Source: CALKYB01 sp964510575 (GTDB lineage Bacteria; Bdellovibrionota_C; UBA2361; SZUA-149; CALKYB01). From it: a stretch of 64,000 nucleotides of DNA. The position numbers were made by a program, and so were the translations under genes. Of this stretch, positions 1 through 9,009 are shown piece by piece; the stretch's first letter is position 1; every line of letters begins with the position of its first letter. The notes under the pieces were generated by a model. The model worked only from the letters and a program-made list of their open reading frames with translations. It was not told the origin of the DNA and did no database searches. The stretch lies in assembly GCA_964510575.1 (NCBI GenBank), contig CAZECN010000011.1, positions 18,645 to 82,644 on the forward strand. The letters run 5' to 3'.

Positions 1-83
1 AAAATTCTTAACTATCAGTATTATGCTTTTTTTAGCGATACCCGTGATTAGCGATTAGAGTGGTTATTCTAGAGCGCTAAGCT

Positions 84-108
84 AAAAAAAAGGGCCCTAG
101 TGGGGCCC
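84..108 (-). terminator. Rho-independent terminator of the excisionase-like gene
   Basis: On the minus strand a GGGCCC/GGGCCC stem with a 5-nt loop is followed by a run of eight T. It lies about 30 nt past the stop of the minus-strand gene ending at 140. Stem plus U-tract is the classic intrinsic terminator layout. Confidence 0.75.
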
Positions 109-139
109 ATGTCTCTCTTTCCTAGCGCTTAGGTTTTAA

Positions 140-397
140 CTAATACGCATTTTCTTCCATCGTCCCCGCCATTTCCTCCATGCTGGACCCGGCGTTTTCT
201 CCGTTTTTATCAAAGAATCCTTGCGGAATCTCTCCAATTAGATTTTCAACAGAATCTCTTCTTATTCTCCAATCAGCACCTACTTTAAAGCCACTAATTG
301 CCCCGTCTTTGATTAACTCATACACTTTAGGTCGTTGAACCCTTAGTAAGGTGGACACTTCTCTAACAGTTAAAAGTATATGCTTATCGTCGTTCAT
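140..397 (-). CDS. Excisionase-family (MerR-like) HTH DNA-binding protein
   Basis: This 85-residue protein has the short winged helix of the excisionase/HTH_17 family. The pattern LLTVREVSTLLRV, then a VYELIKDGAI helix, then FKVGADWRIRRDSVENLI, is typical of small DNA-binding proteins that read a helix and a wing (the WRI/RR segment). The tail after about residue 60 is acidic and methionine-rich and belongs to no domain I know. The family includes phage and plasmid excisionases but also stand-alone regulators. No integrase is visible next to it, though the window edge is only 140 bp away. The fold is well supported; the role is unknown. Confidence 0.75.
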   Translation of the reverse strand: MNDDKHILLTVREVSTLLRVQRPKVYELIKDGAISGFKVGADWRIRRDSVENLIGEIPQGFFDKNGENAGSSMEEMAGTMEENAY

Positions 398-692
398 TTA
401 AACCTCTAATTTTTCATTACGCTGTAAAACCCCCGTGATGGGTAAAACCTACTGTCTGGTCTTATTTCCATCGCCTGTAACTTATTATAATCAGATCTGA
501 ACAGATCCAGAATCATTGAATATGGGATAGACAGATGCGAATAAATGCCAATTGATAGTCCGAGAATCCCCTAATAGAGCATAGGGGATTTTGCTAGGTG
601 ATAGTTAACTAACTGAAGAGCTTAAAGGATTTAGCCCGGTAGTGCTTTACTATAGATAATTATTGTTTTGGTCACTCTTGGAACAGGGTTTT
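398..692. other. Intergenic region with one strong hairpin
   Basis: No gene is supported here. The only clear structure is a perfect 9-bp inverted repeat, AATCCCCTA (565-573) and TAGGGGATT (582-590), with an 8-nt loop. It lies downstream of the minus-strand methyltransferase gene that ends at 693. It lacks a good T-run on the minus strand, so it could be a weak terminator or an mRNA 3' stabiliser. Confidence 0.4.
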
Positions 693-1490
693 CTAATTCT
701 TAACCCAGTATACTCCAATTGAGTCAATATCATTGATAGACTCGGTAATTCCGTTTTGACGTCTAAAGTCATGAACAGCTTCTTTGCAGGAATCAATAGC
801 TCCATAGTCATCGACGATCAAAACCCCTCCTGGCTGGAGCTTGTGGTATAAAGCCTCAAACGCATTAACAGTAGATTCGTACATGTCTCCGTCCAACCTT
901 AGCACAGCTAACTTATCAATTGCTGCGTTGGGTAGGGTGTCTTTAAACCAGCCTTGAAGAAATTTTACCCTAGAGTCTAGTAAAGAGTATTTTTTGAAGT
1001 TCCTTTTTACATCTTCCACGGAGACAATCAGCTCTTTATATGTATGATGAGGGTCACCCTCGTCTGCTGAATAATTGTCTTCGTCTGGTTTTGGTAAGCC
1101 TTCGAAAGAGTCTGCTACCCAAACTTTGCGCTGATAATCATCGTAAGCATTTAACACCCCTTTCATCATGATACAGGCGCCGCCTCTCCAAACACCGGTC
1201 TCAATAAAATCACCAGGGATATTTTCTTTAATAACTTTCTCGCAGGCCCAACGTAAATTTCTCATTCGAACAGCCCCGATCATGCTGTGGGCTTTAGCCG
1301 GCCAGTCTCGACCTAATTCTCTTTTGTCAGGATTGAACCGTGAATCTTTAGACCATGGCTTTATACACTCATCCTCGTAAATTGTATTAATGATACATTT
1401 TTCTAAAAGGGAAAGGTAAGAGTCTATAGCAGTGTTGCTCTCCAGCACTGGTTCAACTTTTTCGGCAGTATTTCGGAGTCTATTTAGCAT
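693..1490 (-). CDS. TylF/MycF-family O-methyltransferase
   Basis: The 265-residue protein matches the TylF/macrocin O-methyltransferase family of SAM- and metal-dependent enzymes. The SAM-binding start reads DFIETGVWRGGACIMM (about residues 97-112). A VADSFEGLPKP segment follows, then the acidic metal-site motif LRLDGDMYEST and later VDDYG. Family members methylate sugar hydroxyls in antibiotics and in surface glycans. No polyketide or antibiotic genes are nearby, so modification of a surface polysaccharide or glycolipid is more likely; that is inference. The gene is monocistronic, with about 190 bp to the GH16 gene upstream. Confidence 0.85.
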   Translation of the reverse strand: MLNRLRNTAEKVEPVLESNTAIDSYLSLLEKCIINTIYEDECIKPWSKDSRFNPDKRELGRDWPAKAHSMIGAVRMRNLRWACEKVIKENIPGDFIETGVWRGGACIMMKGVLNAYDDYQRKVWVADSFEGLPKPDEDNYSADEGDPHHTYKELIVSVEDVKRNFKKYSLLDSRVKFLQGWFKDTLPNAAIDKLAVLRLDGDMYESTVNAFEALYHKLQPGGVLIVDDYGAIDSCKEAVHDFRRQNGITESINDIDSIGVYWVKN

Positions 1491-1684
1491 GGCAGTTTTG
1501 AGTGAAAGGCGACCAAGTAGCAGTTAATTCTTTATTCACAGGAGTGGGGAGTATACCTGCCTAGCGCTACTATGGCTACTAAGCCATTTGAGGTGGCCTT
1601 GATTTAGCTAATCGAAAGCCAAAACCTAAATAGATAGGGGTATTTGTTGGTAGCAACCAAGTTTGATGGTCAATTGATAGGTGA

Positions 1685-3298
1685 TTATCTCTTGGACCAA
1701 GCTCTTACGTAGTCTATTTCGAATGAAGCTGGGTAATCACTTTGCACTGGTGGTGGTGGCCAGTTTCCCCCAACAGCTAAGTTTAGCAGGAAATGTCTGG
1801 GGTGGTGCCAATCAGTTGGGGTTGAAATTCTTTTTACCTCTCGCCCATTGAAATACCATATAGTTTCGTTTCGCCCCCAATATAAACCGTAGGTATTGAA
1901 GTTGTCTGTTAGATTTGTTCCGGTATGAATCGCACTACCATCCGATTGTAGGTAGCCATTTTGATTGGTGTGGGCAGATCCGTGGTAAATGCCATCTGTT
2001 ACTTCACCAACTGCTTCCATAATATCAATTTCACTTAAAACTGATATTCCGGCCGGCCATTGATCGTGTGTAGGTAACATCCAAAAGGCAGGCCAGGCGC
2101 CTCTAGCTCTAGGTAGTCTCATTCTAGCTTCAAAATATCCGTAAAGTTGAGAGTGACCCTTTACTCGAGAGGTGAGAACTCCAGAGAGATAATCTTGTCC
2201 GTTAAATCGCCACTTTTGATCATTGGGAGTAGGAGAGGCTGTTATATTTAAAACGCCATTCTTAACTTGAAAAGGATCATGAAACTCTGAATTATCATCA
2301 ACATACCACTGCCTTTCATTGTTGATTATGGTGGAACGATCCCAGATATATTGAGTGTTCCAATTGTTTAGGTTTAGCCAATCGAACTCATCTGACCATT
2401 TTAAATCCCATTGACCATCAAGGGGAGGGGTTGGCATGCCCGGGTTAGGGATCGTTTGCTCTTCGTTCCCGCTAGTATTGCTATTTGTAGAAATGTCTAA
2501 ATCTGGACAGTTGCTGTTTGGATAGACCGGATCAAGGTATTGTCCTTGATAGTTTTGAGGTTTGAGACTGAAGTCGATTTGTTCAAAACTAGATACATTC
2601 GATATTAAGTGGTCGAACTCTCCTTGTCTCGAAGAGTTTGCAGTTCTTAGATGCCTAGCATTTTTAATGTAAAGACTGCTGGCATCAACAAATGCGATCT
2701 CTATGCCCCACGCCAAGACTTGATATTTTTTGTATATTAGACGTCGGTGATTCCAGCTGAGCTCTCCATGAAGATCATCGCCATAATTGCTAATACTTAA
2801 ATTGAGGCCACTATCGCAGAGGTCGGAGTTCCTGTTGATATTTACTGCTGAGGGAGTGAAGCCGCTCATTGCAGGTGCAGGTGAAGATGTAGCTATTGGT
2901 TGATTACACTGACCATGTAGACCAATTGTATCCACTTGTTGACCGAAATAGCTAGTGGGCTTGATTGAGAATTCTATCTCTTCGACTGAACCGATGTTGC
3001 TAATTGCGCGATCGTAGTTAGATTGTTGCCTAGGGTCATAGGTTCTTAAGTTTTTGGCATTTGAGAAATAAAAGCTTGAAGCATCTATTGTTGTTAAAGG
3101 AATTCCGAAGGCTAAAATTTGATAGTTTTTGTACTTGTGCCTTAAATGGTTCCAAAAGAGTTCTCCATGAAGCTCCGAACCATAAGAACTTACCCTGAAG
3201 TTTAGCTCTTCAGAACAATTGGTTTGAGCAAAGGAATAACTGGGGATGAGGATTATAAGGCAAAGGAAAAGCGCGCGTAGAAATAAAAACTTCTTCAT
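1685..3298 (-). CDS. Secreted glycoside hydrolase family 16 with duplicated N-terminal domain
   Basis: The start at 3298 opens a classical signal peptide (MKKFLFLRALFLCLIILIPS, then YSFAQ). An ATG-like start 24 nt further upstream would put extra residues before it. AGGG lies about 9 nt before the chosen start. After the signal peptide come two copies of a domain of about 95 residues (roughly 27-120 and 158-250), each with G.(E/D)LHGEL.WNH, an (I/L)A.GI stretch and a (N/K)LRT/HLRT block. A Pro-rich linker follows. The C-terminal half is a GH16 beta-jelly roll with the catalytic signature EIDIMEAVGE at about residue 423. GH16 enzymes cleave beta-1,3/1,4-glucans, agars or related galactans; the substrate cannot be read from sequence. 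The N-terminal repeats may bind carbohydrate, but I do not recognise them. Confidence 0.88.
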   Translation of the reverse strand: MKKFLFLRALFLCLIILIPSYSFAQTNCSEELNFRVSSYGSELHGELFWNHLRHKYKNYQILAFGIPLTTIDASSFYFSNAKNLRTYDPRQQSNYDRAISNIGSVEEIEFSIKPTSYFGQQVDTIGLHGQCNQPIATSSPAPAMSGFTPSAVNINRNSDLCDSGLNLSISNYGDDLHGELSWNHRRLIYKKYQVLAWGIEIAFVDASSLYIKNARHLRTANSSRQGEFDHLISNVSSFEQIDFSLKPQNYQGQYLDPVYPNSNCPDLDISTNSNTSGNEEQTIPNPGMPTPPLDGQWDLKWSDEFDWLNLNNWNTQYIWDRSTIINNERQWYVDDNSEFHDPFQVKNGVLNITASPTPNDQKWRFNGQDYLSGVLTSRVKGHSQLYGYFEARMRLPRARGAWPAFWMLPTHDQWPAGISVLSEIDIMEAVGEVTDGIYHGSAHTNQNGYLQSDGSAIHTGTNLTDNFNTYGLYWGRNETIWYFNGREVKRISTPTDWHHPRHFLLNLAVGGNWPPPPVQSDYPASFEIDYVRAWSKR

Positions 3299-3528
3299 AT
3301 ATAAAACCCTGCTTAAAAACACCTATGTCAACACCCTCAAAAACCCCTTGCCCAGGTGAAGACTTAAAAGCTTGAGGGTATAAGGTTCCGAGAAAGGCTT
3401 GCTGTAACCAAAACTCGAACCTAGTATACAATTGTTATGAGCGGCCAGGAAAATTATGTGGCATTTGCTCGCGGTTCATATTTTAGTATTTCAGGGTTTT
3501 TAACAGGTATTACCGCCTAAGTTATTCT

Positions 3529-4056
3529 TCACTGATCGATTGGTTGGACGGGAATAATTGGGAATTCCTCGTTTACAACAATCTCTTTATGAATTTCGTC
3601 TATTCGACTATCGAATTTCAACTCGTCTATCTCTCGATGATCTTTTAGTAGGTTAATGGCGTCATCATAGCGCTTTCGCTTAACTCTCATGTCTACGACT
3701 TTCATTATCCGGTCGGCAATTAGGTCTGGATATACTTTTTTGCTTTTAGCTTCGAGGTAAGTATTGAGAGCCTCTGTTTCTTTGTTTTGTGCAAACTGGC
3801 AGTCGCCAATTTTGATTAGATAGAACCAAGGATTTTCTTTTTCGGCTTTGTTCTCTTGAGTGATTCGATCTTCAATATGCTTGCTGTATAAATCAATCGC
3901 TTTGTCACAGTTTCCAGCTTCCTGTGCCTGCTCCGCCCTACGAGCAAGAGATAGCTCGTTTCGAGTGCTAAACAGTGAGCAGCTTGTAGCTCCAAGAATT
4001 AAAGCTAGAGCTAAAAATCTTGAAGTGGTTCCCAAAAAAGTTTCAAAGGTGTTCAT
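3529..4056 (-). CDS. Lipoprotein with TPR-like helical domain
   Basis: From the ATG at 4056, which has GGGAAG 4-5 nt upstream, the protein begins MNTFETFLGTTSRFLALALI and has the lipobox GATSC, so it should be lipidated by Lgt. The mature part is about 140 charged residues with repeating helical pairs (ARRAEQAQEAGNCDKAIDLY, then IKIGDCQFAQNKETEALNTY), characteristic of TPR-type scaffolds. It is probably a periplasmic membrane-anchored scaffold of unknown partner. An alternative ATG at 4068 adds four residues. It lies 7-19 bp after the acyltransferase stop and is likely cotranscribed with it. Confidence 0.75.
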   Translation of the reverse strand: MNTFETFLGTTSRFLALALILGATSCSLFSTRNELSLARRAEQAQEAGNCDKAIDLYSKHIEDRITQENKAEKENPWFYLIKIGDCQFAQNKETEALNTYLEAKSKKVYPDLIADRIMKVVDMRVKRKRYDDAINLLKDHREIDELKFDSRIDEIHKEIVVNEEFPIIPVQPIDQ

Positions 4057-4074
4057 TATTCTTCCCATATTTTT

Positions 4075-5061
4075 CTAATTTTTGTTGACTGTTTTCAGGT
4101 TTTCTTTAGAAATAGAAGCAATCCAGTCGGAATAATCGACAGAGTTTTTTAATTCATTAGGATTGGCATTGTAGTCTACTCCGGGTCTCCGTCTCCAGCG
4201 CTTGTGCCACCAAACCCATTGTTCTGGATAAAGACTGATTACTCTTTCCAACTCCTGGTTGTAGCGACAGACTATTGAATTGAGAGAATCAAGTGAACTA
4301 GAGTCGTAGTCAATAATTTTAGAATGCAGCTCATATTTATCAGGGCCTGAGCGAACAATAAAGCAGCTAAGAATAGGAATGTCCTTCTTGACTGCAAGCT
4401 TGATAAGTCCAGAAGGTGAGGCAGCATCTAGTCCAAAAAATGGAGCATAGGCGCTCTCTAGTTTAGTGTCTTGGTCAATCAAAGCTGAAATAGTTGCCCC
4501 AGAGCGGAGAGCCTTCAGAATTTTCATTGCAGAGCTAGGGTGCTCTCTCCAAATAGTTTTGACTCCGTAGCCTTCTCTAAGTGCTATAACCCAAGTATCA
4601 ATCCACTGCTTATTAGGGGAACGGCCAATTGCATAGAGATCCAAGCCTCTGGCGACATAGTAAGCAGCCAAAAGTTCAATACATCCAATATGCCCTGAGA
4701 TTATTACTGAGCCTCGCTTTTCCCAACCATTTTTAAGAATTTGTTCACTATCTCCCCAAAGCTCAAAGTTTGGAAACAGCTCGGCTTTTGCTTTCTTTTC
4801 ACCCCTGTAGCCGTGTCTGGCTAGTATTCGGGGAATCTGGAGAGCATCAACTACATTTTCACCTCCACTTTTGAAGGATTTTTTGGCCATCCGCTGGCTT
4901 TCAGTTTGGTCTAGACCTAAGGCAAAGGAGATCTGGTTCTGTGCAATATTAAAGTCTTTGGGTTTGATCTGGCTTACAACCAAGGCCACCTGCCCTCCGA
5001 TTAGTCGGGACAGCCATAAGGGTAGAAAAGCTACCAGTTTTAGAATGAGTCTTGGAAGCAA
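4075..5061 (-). CDS. LpxL/HtrB-family lipid A (lysophospholipid) acyltransferase
   Basis: The 328-residue protein starts with a membrane-associated helix (LPRLILKLVAFLPLWLSRLI) and contains the acyltransferase H-x4-E motif in SGHIGCIELLAAYY. Further on it has the family-typical ALIDQDTK... and PEQWVWWHKRWR. Members transfer acyl chains from acyl-ACP to Kdo2-lipid IVA at the inner membrane; related enzymes acylate other lipids. The TTG start has GGAAAG 5 nt upstream. The downstream lipoprotein gene is almost contiguous. Exact acyl specificity (LpxL, LpxM or LpxP type) cannot be assigned. Confidence 0.87.
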   Translation of the reverse strand: MLPRLILKLVAFLPLWLSRLIGGQVALVVSQIKPKDFNIAQNQISFALGLDQTESQRMAKKSFKSGGENVVDALQIPRILARHGYRGEKKAKAELFPNFELWGDSEQILKNGWEKRGSVIISGHIGCIELLAAYYVARGLDLYAIGRSPNKQWIDTWVIALREGYGVKTIWREHPSSAMKILKALRSGATISALIDQDTKLESAYAPFFGLDAASPSGLIKLAVKKDIPILSCFIVRSGPDKYELHSKIIDYDSSSLDSLNSIVCRYNQELERVISLYPEQWVWWHKRWRRRPGVDYNANPNELKNSVDYSDWIASISKENLKTVNKN

Positions 5062-5348
5062 CGGTTCTTTCCGCTTGGGGTTCTAAAAAGCGACTAAAAC
5101 ACTCTCATAACTGCCTAAATTCCGAAAGGGGGTGGAAAGATCAACAAAAGCTAATTTCAAGACTATTAGGCTGGGTTTGTGGCATGAAAATACCGCATTA
5201 ATGCTTGACTGTTAAGGCCTTTAGGGTGTAGCTAAGCCTTCCCGAAAACCAGGCTGTTTTCCGAGAGCCGGGTTTCTCTGGACCTCAAGTCCAAGCTTTG
5301 AAAGCTACTTGGGAATTGATGAAACACAGCTTCCAGATGGAGTGTGAG

Positions 5349-5573
5349 ATGAGAGAAGGAATTCACCCGGAATATCAGCTATGTAAGGTTACGTGTAGCT
5401 GTGGAAATAGTTTTGAAACACGCTCTGTTTTACCAGAGATTAAAGTGGCTATTTGCAGCTCTTGCCATCCTTTTTATACGGGTACCCAAAAGCTAGTTGA
5501 TACTGCTGGTCGAGTAGAACGTTTTAACAAGCGTTATGCCAACGTCGGTAAAAAAGCGGCACCTAAGAGTTAG
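5349..5573 (+). CDS. rpmE: 50S ribosomal protein L31 (zinc-binding type)
   Basis: From the ATG at 5349 the product is 74 residues, the usual L31 length, beginning MREGIHPEYQLCKVTCSCGN. It carries the zinc-type Cys pattern: C in QLC/CSC and CSSCHPFYTG. GGAG lies 6 nt before the ATG, which decides this start over an upstream TTG at 5298 that would add 17 poorly conserved residues. The C-terminal VDTAGRVERFNKRY is diagnostic for L31. The retained cysteines mark the zinc-containing C+ paralog, in contrast with C- paralogs expressed under zinc starvation. Confidence 0.95.
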   Translation: MREGIHPEYQLCKVTCSCGNSFETRSVLPEIKVAICSSCHPFYTGTQKLVDTAGRVERFNKRYANVGKKAAPKS

Positions 5574-5655
5574 CTTCTAGGTATATTTACTCTAGTATTA
5601 TTTTTACATCTTTTTCTGCCGTTGGATGCAGAATTGTGAAGGGTCTGGAATTCTG

Positions 5656-6246
5656 ATGAGCTATAAAGCCTTAAGAGTTCCTGCCATGATTGCAGTTTTT
5701 GCTGGAATTGGTCTTATCTTTGTTCCTTTTACGGAACCCCAGCGCGCTGTTCAACCTCAAGTTGATAAGTTTCTAGCTCCTGATAGCGATGTCCCCAGCT
5801 TTTCTTTGCCTGATCTTACTGGCCGGAATGTTAGTCTGAAAAGTTTAGAGGGGAAGACAGTTCTAATTAATTTTTGGGCAACTTGGTGTGCACCTTGTGT
5901 GGCTGAGATGCCGGCCATGGAAAATCTTTATAACCAGTTAAAGCAAGACAATTTTGAAATTGTTGCCATCTCAGTTGATAGTAATTCTGCTCGTTCTAAC
6001 CTGGAGAAGTTTGTAAAAGATAAAAATATTAGTTTTACAATCTTACATGACCCCAGTGGTGAAGTCGGACGTAAGTTTGGTGTGGAAGGTATCCCCGAGA
6101 GTTTTTTCGTAGATGAGAAAGGGAGGTTTATTGCTTTTCCTGACCCTGTTCTAGGGGCTGCCACTGTGCGGTTAGTAAGTGATAGACCTTGGGACTCTGA
6201 AGATTTTGTTGCGTCCGTTAAAAACGTCATTGAGGCATCACAATGA
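5656..6246 (+). CDS. TlpA/ResA-like membrane-anchored thioredoxin
   Basis: The N-terminus has a single membrane anchor (VPAMIAVFAGIGLIFVP), and the mature domain carries the redox motif WCAPC in NFWATWCAPCVAEMPAM. The flanking LPDLTGRNVSLKSLEGK and GVEGIPESFFVDEKG (cis-Pro region) are typical of the AhpC/TSA-TlpA group. Such proteins reduce disulfides on the periplasmic side, for example in cytochrome c maturation. The ATG at 5656 has GGA 7 nt upstream; a start at 5626 would add ten residues. The stop overlaps the lgt start as ATGA, so the two genes are translationally coupled. Confidence 0.87.
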   Translation: MSYKALRVPAMIAVFAGIGLIFVPFTEPQRAVQPQVDKFLAPDSDVPSFSLPDLTGRNVSLKSLEGKTVLINFWATWCAPCVAEMPAMENLYNQLKQDNFEIVAISVDSNSARSNLEKFVKDKNISFTILHDPSGEVGRKFGVEGIPESFFVDEKGRFIAFPDPVLGAATVRLVSDRPWDSEDFVASVKNVIEASQ

Positions 6247-7013
6247 TCCCCGAACTAATAAGCTTAGGCCCTTTGAGTGTTCACAGTTTTGGTTTGATGA
6301 TGGTTCTGACTTTCGTAGTCGGTTGGAAAAGGCTTGAGCTCTCCTTGGAGGACCACGGCTATGAGGGAATTCATGCTGAACCGATGGTATTTTATGCGGC
6401 GATTGGAGGAGTGGTAGGTGCGAGGGTTTTGTTTCTGATCGCAAACTTCTCAGTTTTTTTGCAGAAACCACTTGAAATGATTTTTACAGGGGCTGGTTTC
6501 ATCTTTTATGGCGGGTTTATTGGAGGCTTCCTAGCAGTTGTCTACTATTTAAAGAAAAACTCTCTTCCTTTCTTAAGAATGGCTGACATAGTTGCCCCCA
6601 GTCTTGCTATTGGTTACGGAGTTGGTCGAATTGGGTGTCAGTTGTCTGGAGATGGAGACTACGGAAAGGTATCAGACCTGCCTTGGGCAATGGGTTATCC
6701 TCTGGGGGCAGTTCCAACTTCGCCTGGAGTATTGGTTCATCCAGCGCCAATTTACGAGTCCGTAGCGGCTTTTGCAATCTGCTGGCTTTTATTGAAAAGA
6801 ACAGAGGCCTTTTCTTCAAAGGCAGGAAGTTTGTTCGGCTTTTATTTGATCTTGATGTCGATTGAAAGATTTCTGGTAGAGATAATTAGAATTGAGCCAA
6901 TTATTGGCTCTGGTCTAACTCAAGCGCAGTGGATTGCGATTTTTATTGCACTAGCGGGGTTACTATTTATCTTTAGGCCGACAGGCTCTACTACTCAGAA
7001 GGTAGAAGGTTAA
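6243..7013 (+). CDS. lgt: Prolipoprotein diacylglyceryl transferase
   Basis: Lgt transfers diacylglycerol from phosphatidylglycerol to the lipobox cysteine of prolipoproteins in the inner membrane. The 256-residue polytopic protein shows the early VHSFGLMMVLTF helix, the GGVVGARV segment, FYGGFIGG and the Lgt signature region GYGVGRIGCQLSGDGDYG. The family pattern is GRxGNFxNGE, so the Asn positions are Cys/Ser here. HPAPIYES precedes the last helices. It is translationally coupled to the TlpA-like gene. Its 3' end overlaps the convergent TPR gene by 23 bp. Several lipobox proteins in this window are its likely substrates. Confidence 0.95.
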   Translation: MIPELISLGPLSVHSFGLMMVLTFVVGWKRLELSLEDHGYEGIHAEPMVFYAAIGGVVGARVLFLIANFSVFLQKPLEMIFTGAGFIFYGGFIGGFLAVVYYLKKNSLPFLRMADIVAPSLAIGYGVGRIGCQLSGDGDYGKVSDLPWAMGYPLGAVPTSPGVLVHPAPIYESVAAFAICWLLLKRTEAFSSKAGSLFGFYLILMSIERFLVEIIRIEPIIGSGLTQAQWIAIFIALAGLLFIFRPTGSTTQKVEG

Positions 7014-8034
7014 AGCGGCTGCTTGGGTTTTCTTGTTCAGTTAGAATTACGCTGAATCTATGCTTTGCCAAGCTAGATGCAAGACTAGCCTGTGCCTTTG
7101 CTCGAAAAGTATCTTTTGCCACTTGCGGCATTCCGATAATTGGAAATTCTCGCAGGACTACCTCAGCTTGATCGGAGCTGGTCCAATTAACAGCTACAAG
7201 TTTCTCAGAAAGTATTGGGTGAGATTTTAGGTAATTCGCTAGAGCTTGAGCAGATTCCGAATGGGGGGCTGAAGCCGAGGAGGTAACTAGTTCAGTTTCT
7301 TTTTTGTTTGAAGAGCTAGCTGATTCGGCCTGCAGTTCTTCCGCTCGCAGGGCTATTGTACTGATGAAAGTTTTAACTGCATCTTTTTGGCGATCTGTGC
7401 CAGCCAAATTGAAAGCCACACCAGCATCTGCCTTAGCTTGCTCGGTTTCACCATTCAGTCTTCGAGCCATGGCTAGGCCAAAGCGTGATTCAAAGTAGTC
7501 CTGATGTCTAAAAGTTAGTTCCTCGAGGATAGCAATTGATGTCTTATAATCCCCGGCTTGCATGTAGGCTAAAGCCAAATCATTTCTAGCCCTTTTGTCT
7601 TTGGGCTTGATGGTTAAGTAGCGGTCGAAATAGCTAATTGAGTTTTCAACTGCGCCTGTCTCAAACGAGACTCTAGCTAGGGCAAGCAGGGCAGCTGGAT
7701 GTTTTGGATCTCGTTCAAGGACTTTAGAAAACTCAGATATTGATGCGATAATCGCAGAAATATCCGAGCCGTTGGTTCCAGTTCTTAGTAGGCTCTCTGC
7801 GTAGTTGAAGCGAAGCTCTAGGTTGTCGGGGTCATTATCAACAGACTCTTTTTGTCTTAATAAAGAACCAGTTGGTACAAATGAAGTTTCATTTATTGAA
7901 GGTTTTGTGGATTGGTTCTCAGCAACTCGTTTTGACTCTTCGCTGACGCCAGTCTCGGAGCTAATCACAGAGGCCATGCCCCAAAGGGTGGCAGAGGCTA
8001 CAATAACAATCACTGCAGTGGGGAACAACTTCAC
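6991..8034 (-). CDS. Membrane-anchored TPR protein
   Basis: The GTG start at 8034 (AGGTGG 4 nt upstream) gives a 347-residue protein. It begins with one signal-anchor helix (LFPTAVIVIVASATLWGMAS) and a low-complexity Ser/Thr/Glu stretch. At least four TPR units follow, with marks such as LALARVSFETGAVENSISYF, ARNDLALAYMQAGDYKTSIA and SRFGLAMARRLNGETEQAKA. The C-terminal 90 residues form a separate domain (ANYLKSHPILSEKLVAV... to LPSE) that I do not recognise. It is probably a periplasmic or envelope scaffold. It is cotranscribed with the secreted protein gene 20 bp upstream. Confidence 0.78.
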   Translation of the reverse strand: MKLFPTAVIVIVASATLWGMASVISSETGVSEESKRVAENQSTKPSINETSFVPTGSLLRQKESVDNDPDNLELRFNYAESLLRTGTNGSDISAIIASISEFSKVLERDPKHPAALLALARVSFETGAVENSISYFDRYLTIKPKDKRARNDLALAYMQAGDYKTSIAILEELTFRHQDYFESRFGLAMARRLNGETEQAKADAGVAFNLAGTDRQKDAVKTFISTIALRAEELQAESASSSNKKETELVTSSASAPHSESAQALANYLKSHPILSEKLVAVNWTSSDQAEVVLREFPIIGMPQVAKDTFRAKAQASLASSLAKHRFSVILTEQENPSSRFNLLPSE

Positions 8035-8054
8035 GATACCACCTAGGTAGGTTT

Positions 8055-8891
8055 CTAAGGACTACAACTAACGGTCAGCATTGCAGGTGTGCCATCTACA
8101 GTAGTCTCACCTTCAGCTTGCAGCTGAGAGAGGGTATTTCCAGATGGAGTTGCCGACCCTGTAACTTCGACAGCGATTTCCCCCGGGCTTAGTGTCACCT
8201 GCCCACTGACAGAAGAATCCGATTCAGCAACTTCGAATGCTGCACCGAAGCTAATATTTCCCTGATTGATGCAAATCGAGTCAATCTCGCAGTCGGTTGT
8301 GCTAGCCTCTGAAGAAGTGCTGACGTTGTAATTGCTAGTGCCTGATTTTGAAGAAGCAACTGCAGAGTCTGTAGTTGATACAGTCAGGGAAGGTGTTCCA
8401 GTGATAGTTTCCGTTGCTTCAACTGCTTCAGTTACAATCGAAACGCTACAGTTTGAAATTGCGTTGCTCGTAGTCCCAACACTAACTAAAGGACTGGTCG
8501 TGCTGTTACCGGCGAAATCAACAGCTCTGAGTTTTATTCCTACAGGAAGAGCCGAAGCGAAACTTGTTGTTTCTAGCACAGTCTCGTCAATCCTTGCTGC
8601 AGCGGGAAAGCCTAGGAAAGATCTCATCAAAACTGGTTTTAAGTCTTGTTGTCTAAACACCCAGAGTTCTGTTCTGATTTCTTCCTGCGGGGTGAAGTTG
8701 TCAAAGCAACTCCATTTAACATCAAACGCACTGGTTGCAGAGTTGGGATAGTCTAACTGGCATTTAGGCGGAATTTGGTCACCATCACCCTTGATTGTTT
8801 CGTCCTCACCTCCATGTTCGACAACATCAGCAAAAACAAGATTTGGAACTAATAGAAAAAAAGCTAGGGTAGCTGAGTAAAATTTGGTCAT
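8055..8891 (-). CDS. Secreted protein of unknown function, Thr/Ser-rich
   Basis: From the ATG at 8891 a signal peptide is seen (MTKFYSATLAFFLLVPNLVF, cleavage after FAD or nearby). The mature 250 residues contain a Cys-containing beta-rich segment with KWSCFDNFTPQEEIRTELWV and LPVGIKLRAVDFAGNSTTSP, which looks immunoglobulin/fibronectin-like. A long Ser/Thr/Val/Glu-rich region follows and the protein ends in SCSP. No enzymatic motif is visible. A TTG at 8909 could add six residues. The gene directly precedes the TPR gene on the same strand. Confidence 0.65.
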   Translation of the reverse strand: MTKFYSATLAFFLLVPNLVFADVVEHGGEDETIKGDGDQIPPKCQLDYPNSATSAFDVKWSCFDNFTPQEEIRTELWVFRQQDLKPVLMRSFLGFPAAARIDETVLETTSFASALPVGIKLRAVDFAGNSTTSPLVSVGTTSNAISNCSVSIVTEAVEATETITGTPSLTVSTTDSAVASSKSGTSNYNVSTSSEASTTDCEIDSICINQGNISFGAAFEVAESDSSVSGQVTLSPGEIAVEVTGSATPSGNTLSQLQAEGETTVDGTPAMLTVSCSP

Positions 8892-9009
8892 TTGAAAAAA
8901 ATTCTCCAAGAACTTTGAAGTGCCTTTAAGTTGGTTGACTTCTTAAACATATTAGAAAAAACCCTCAGTTACAATGAGATTGTCAATCAAACCCATCAAA
9001 CCAGAGAGT

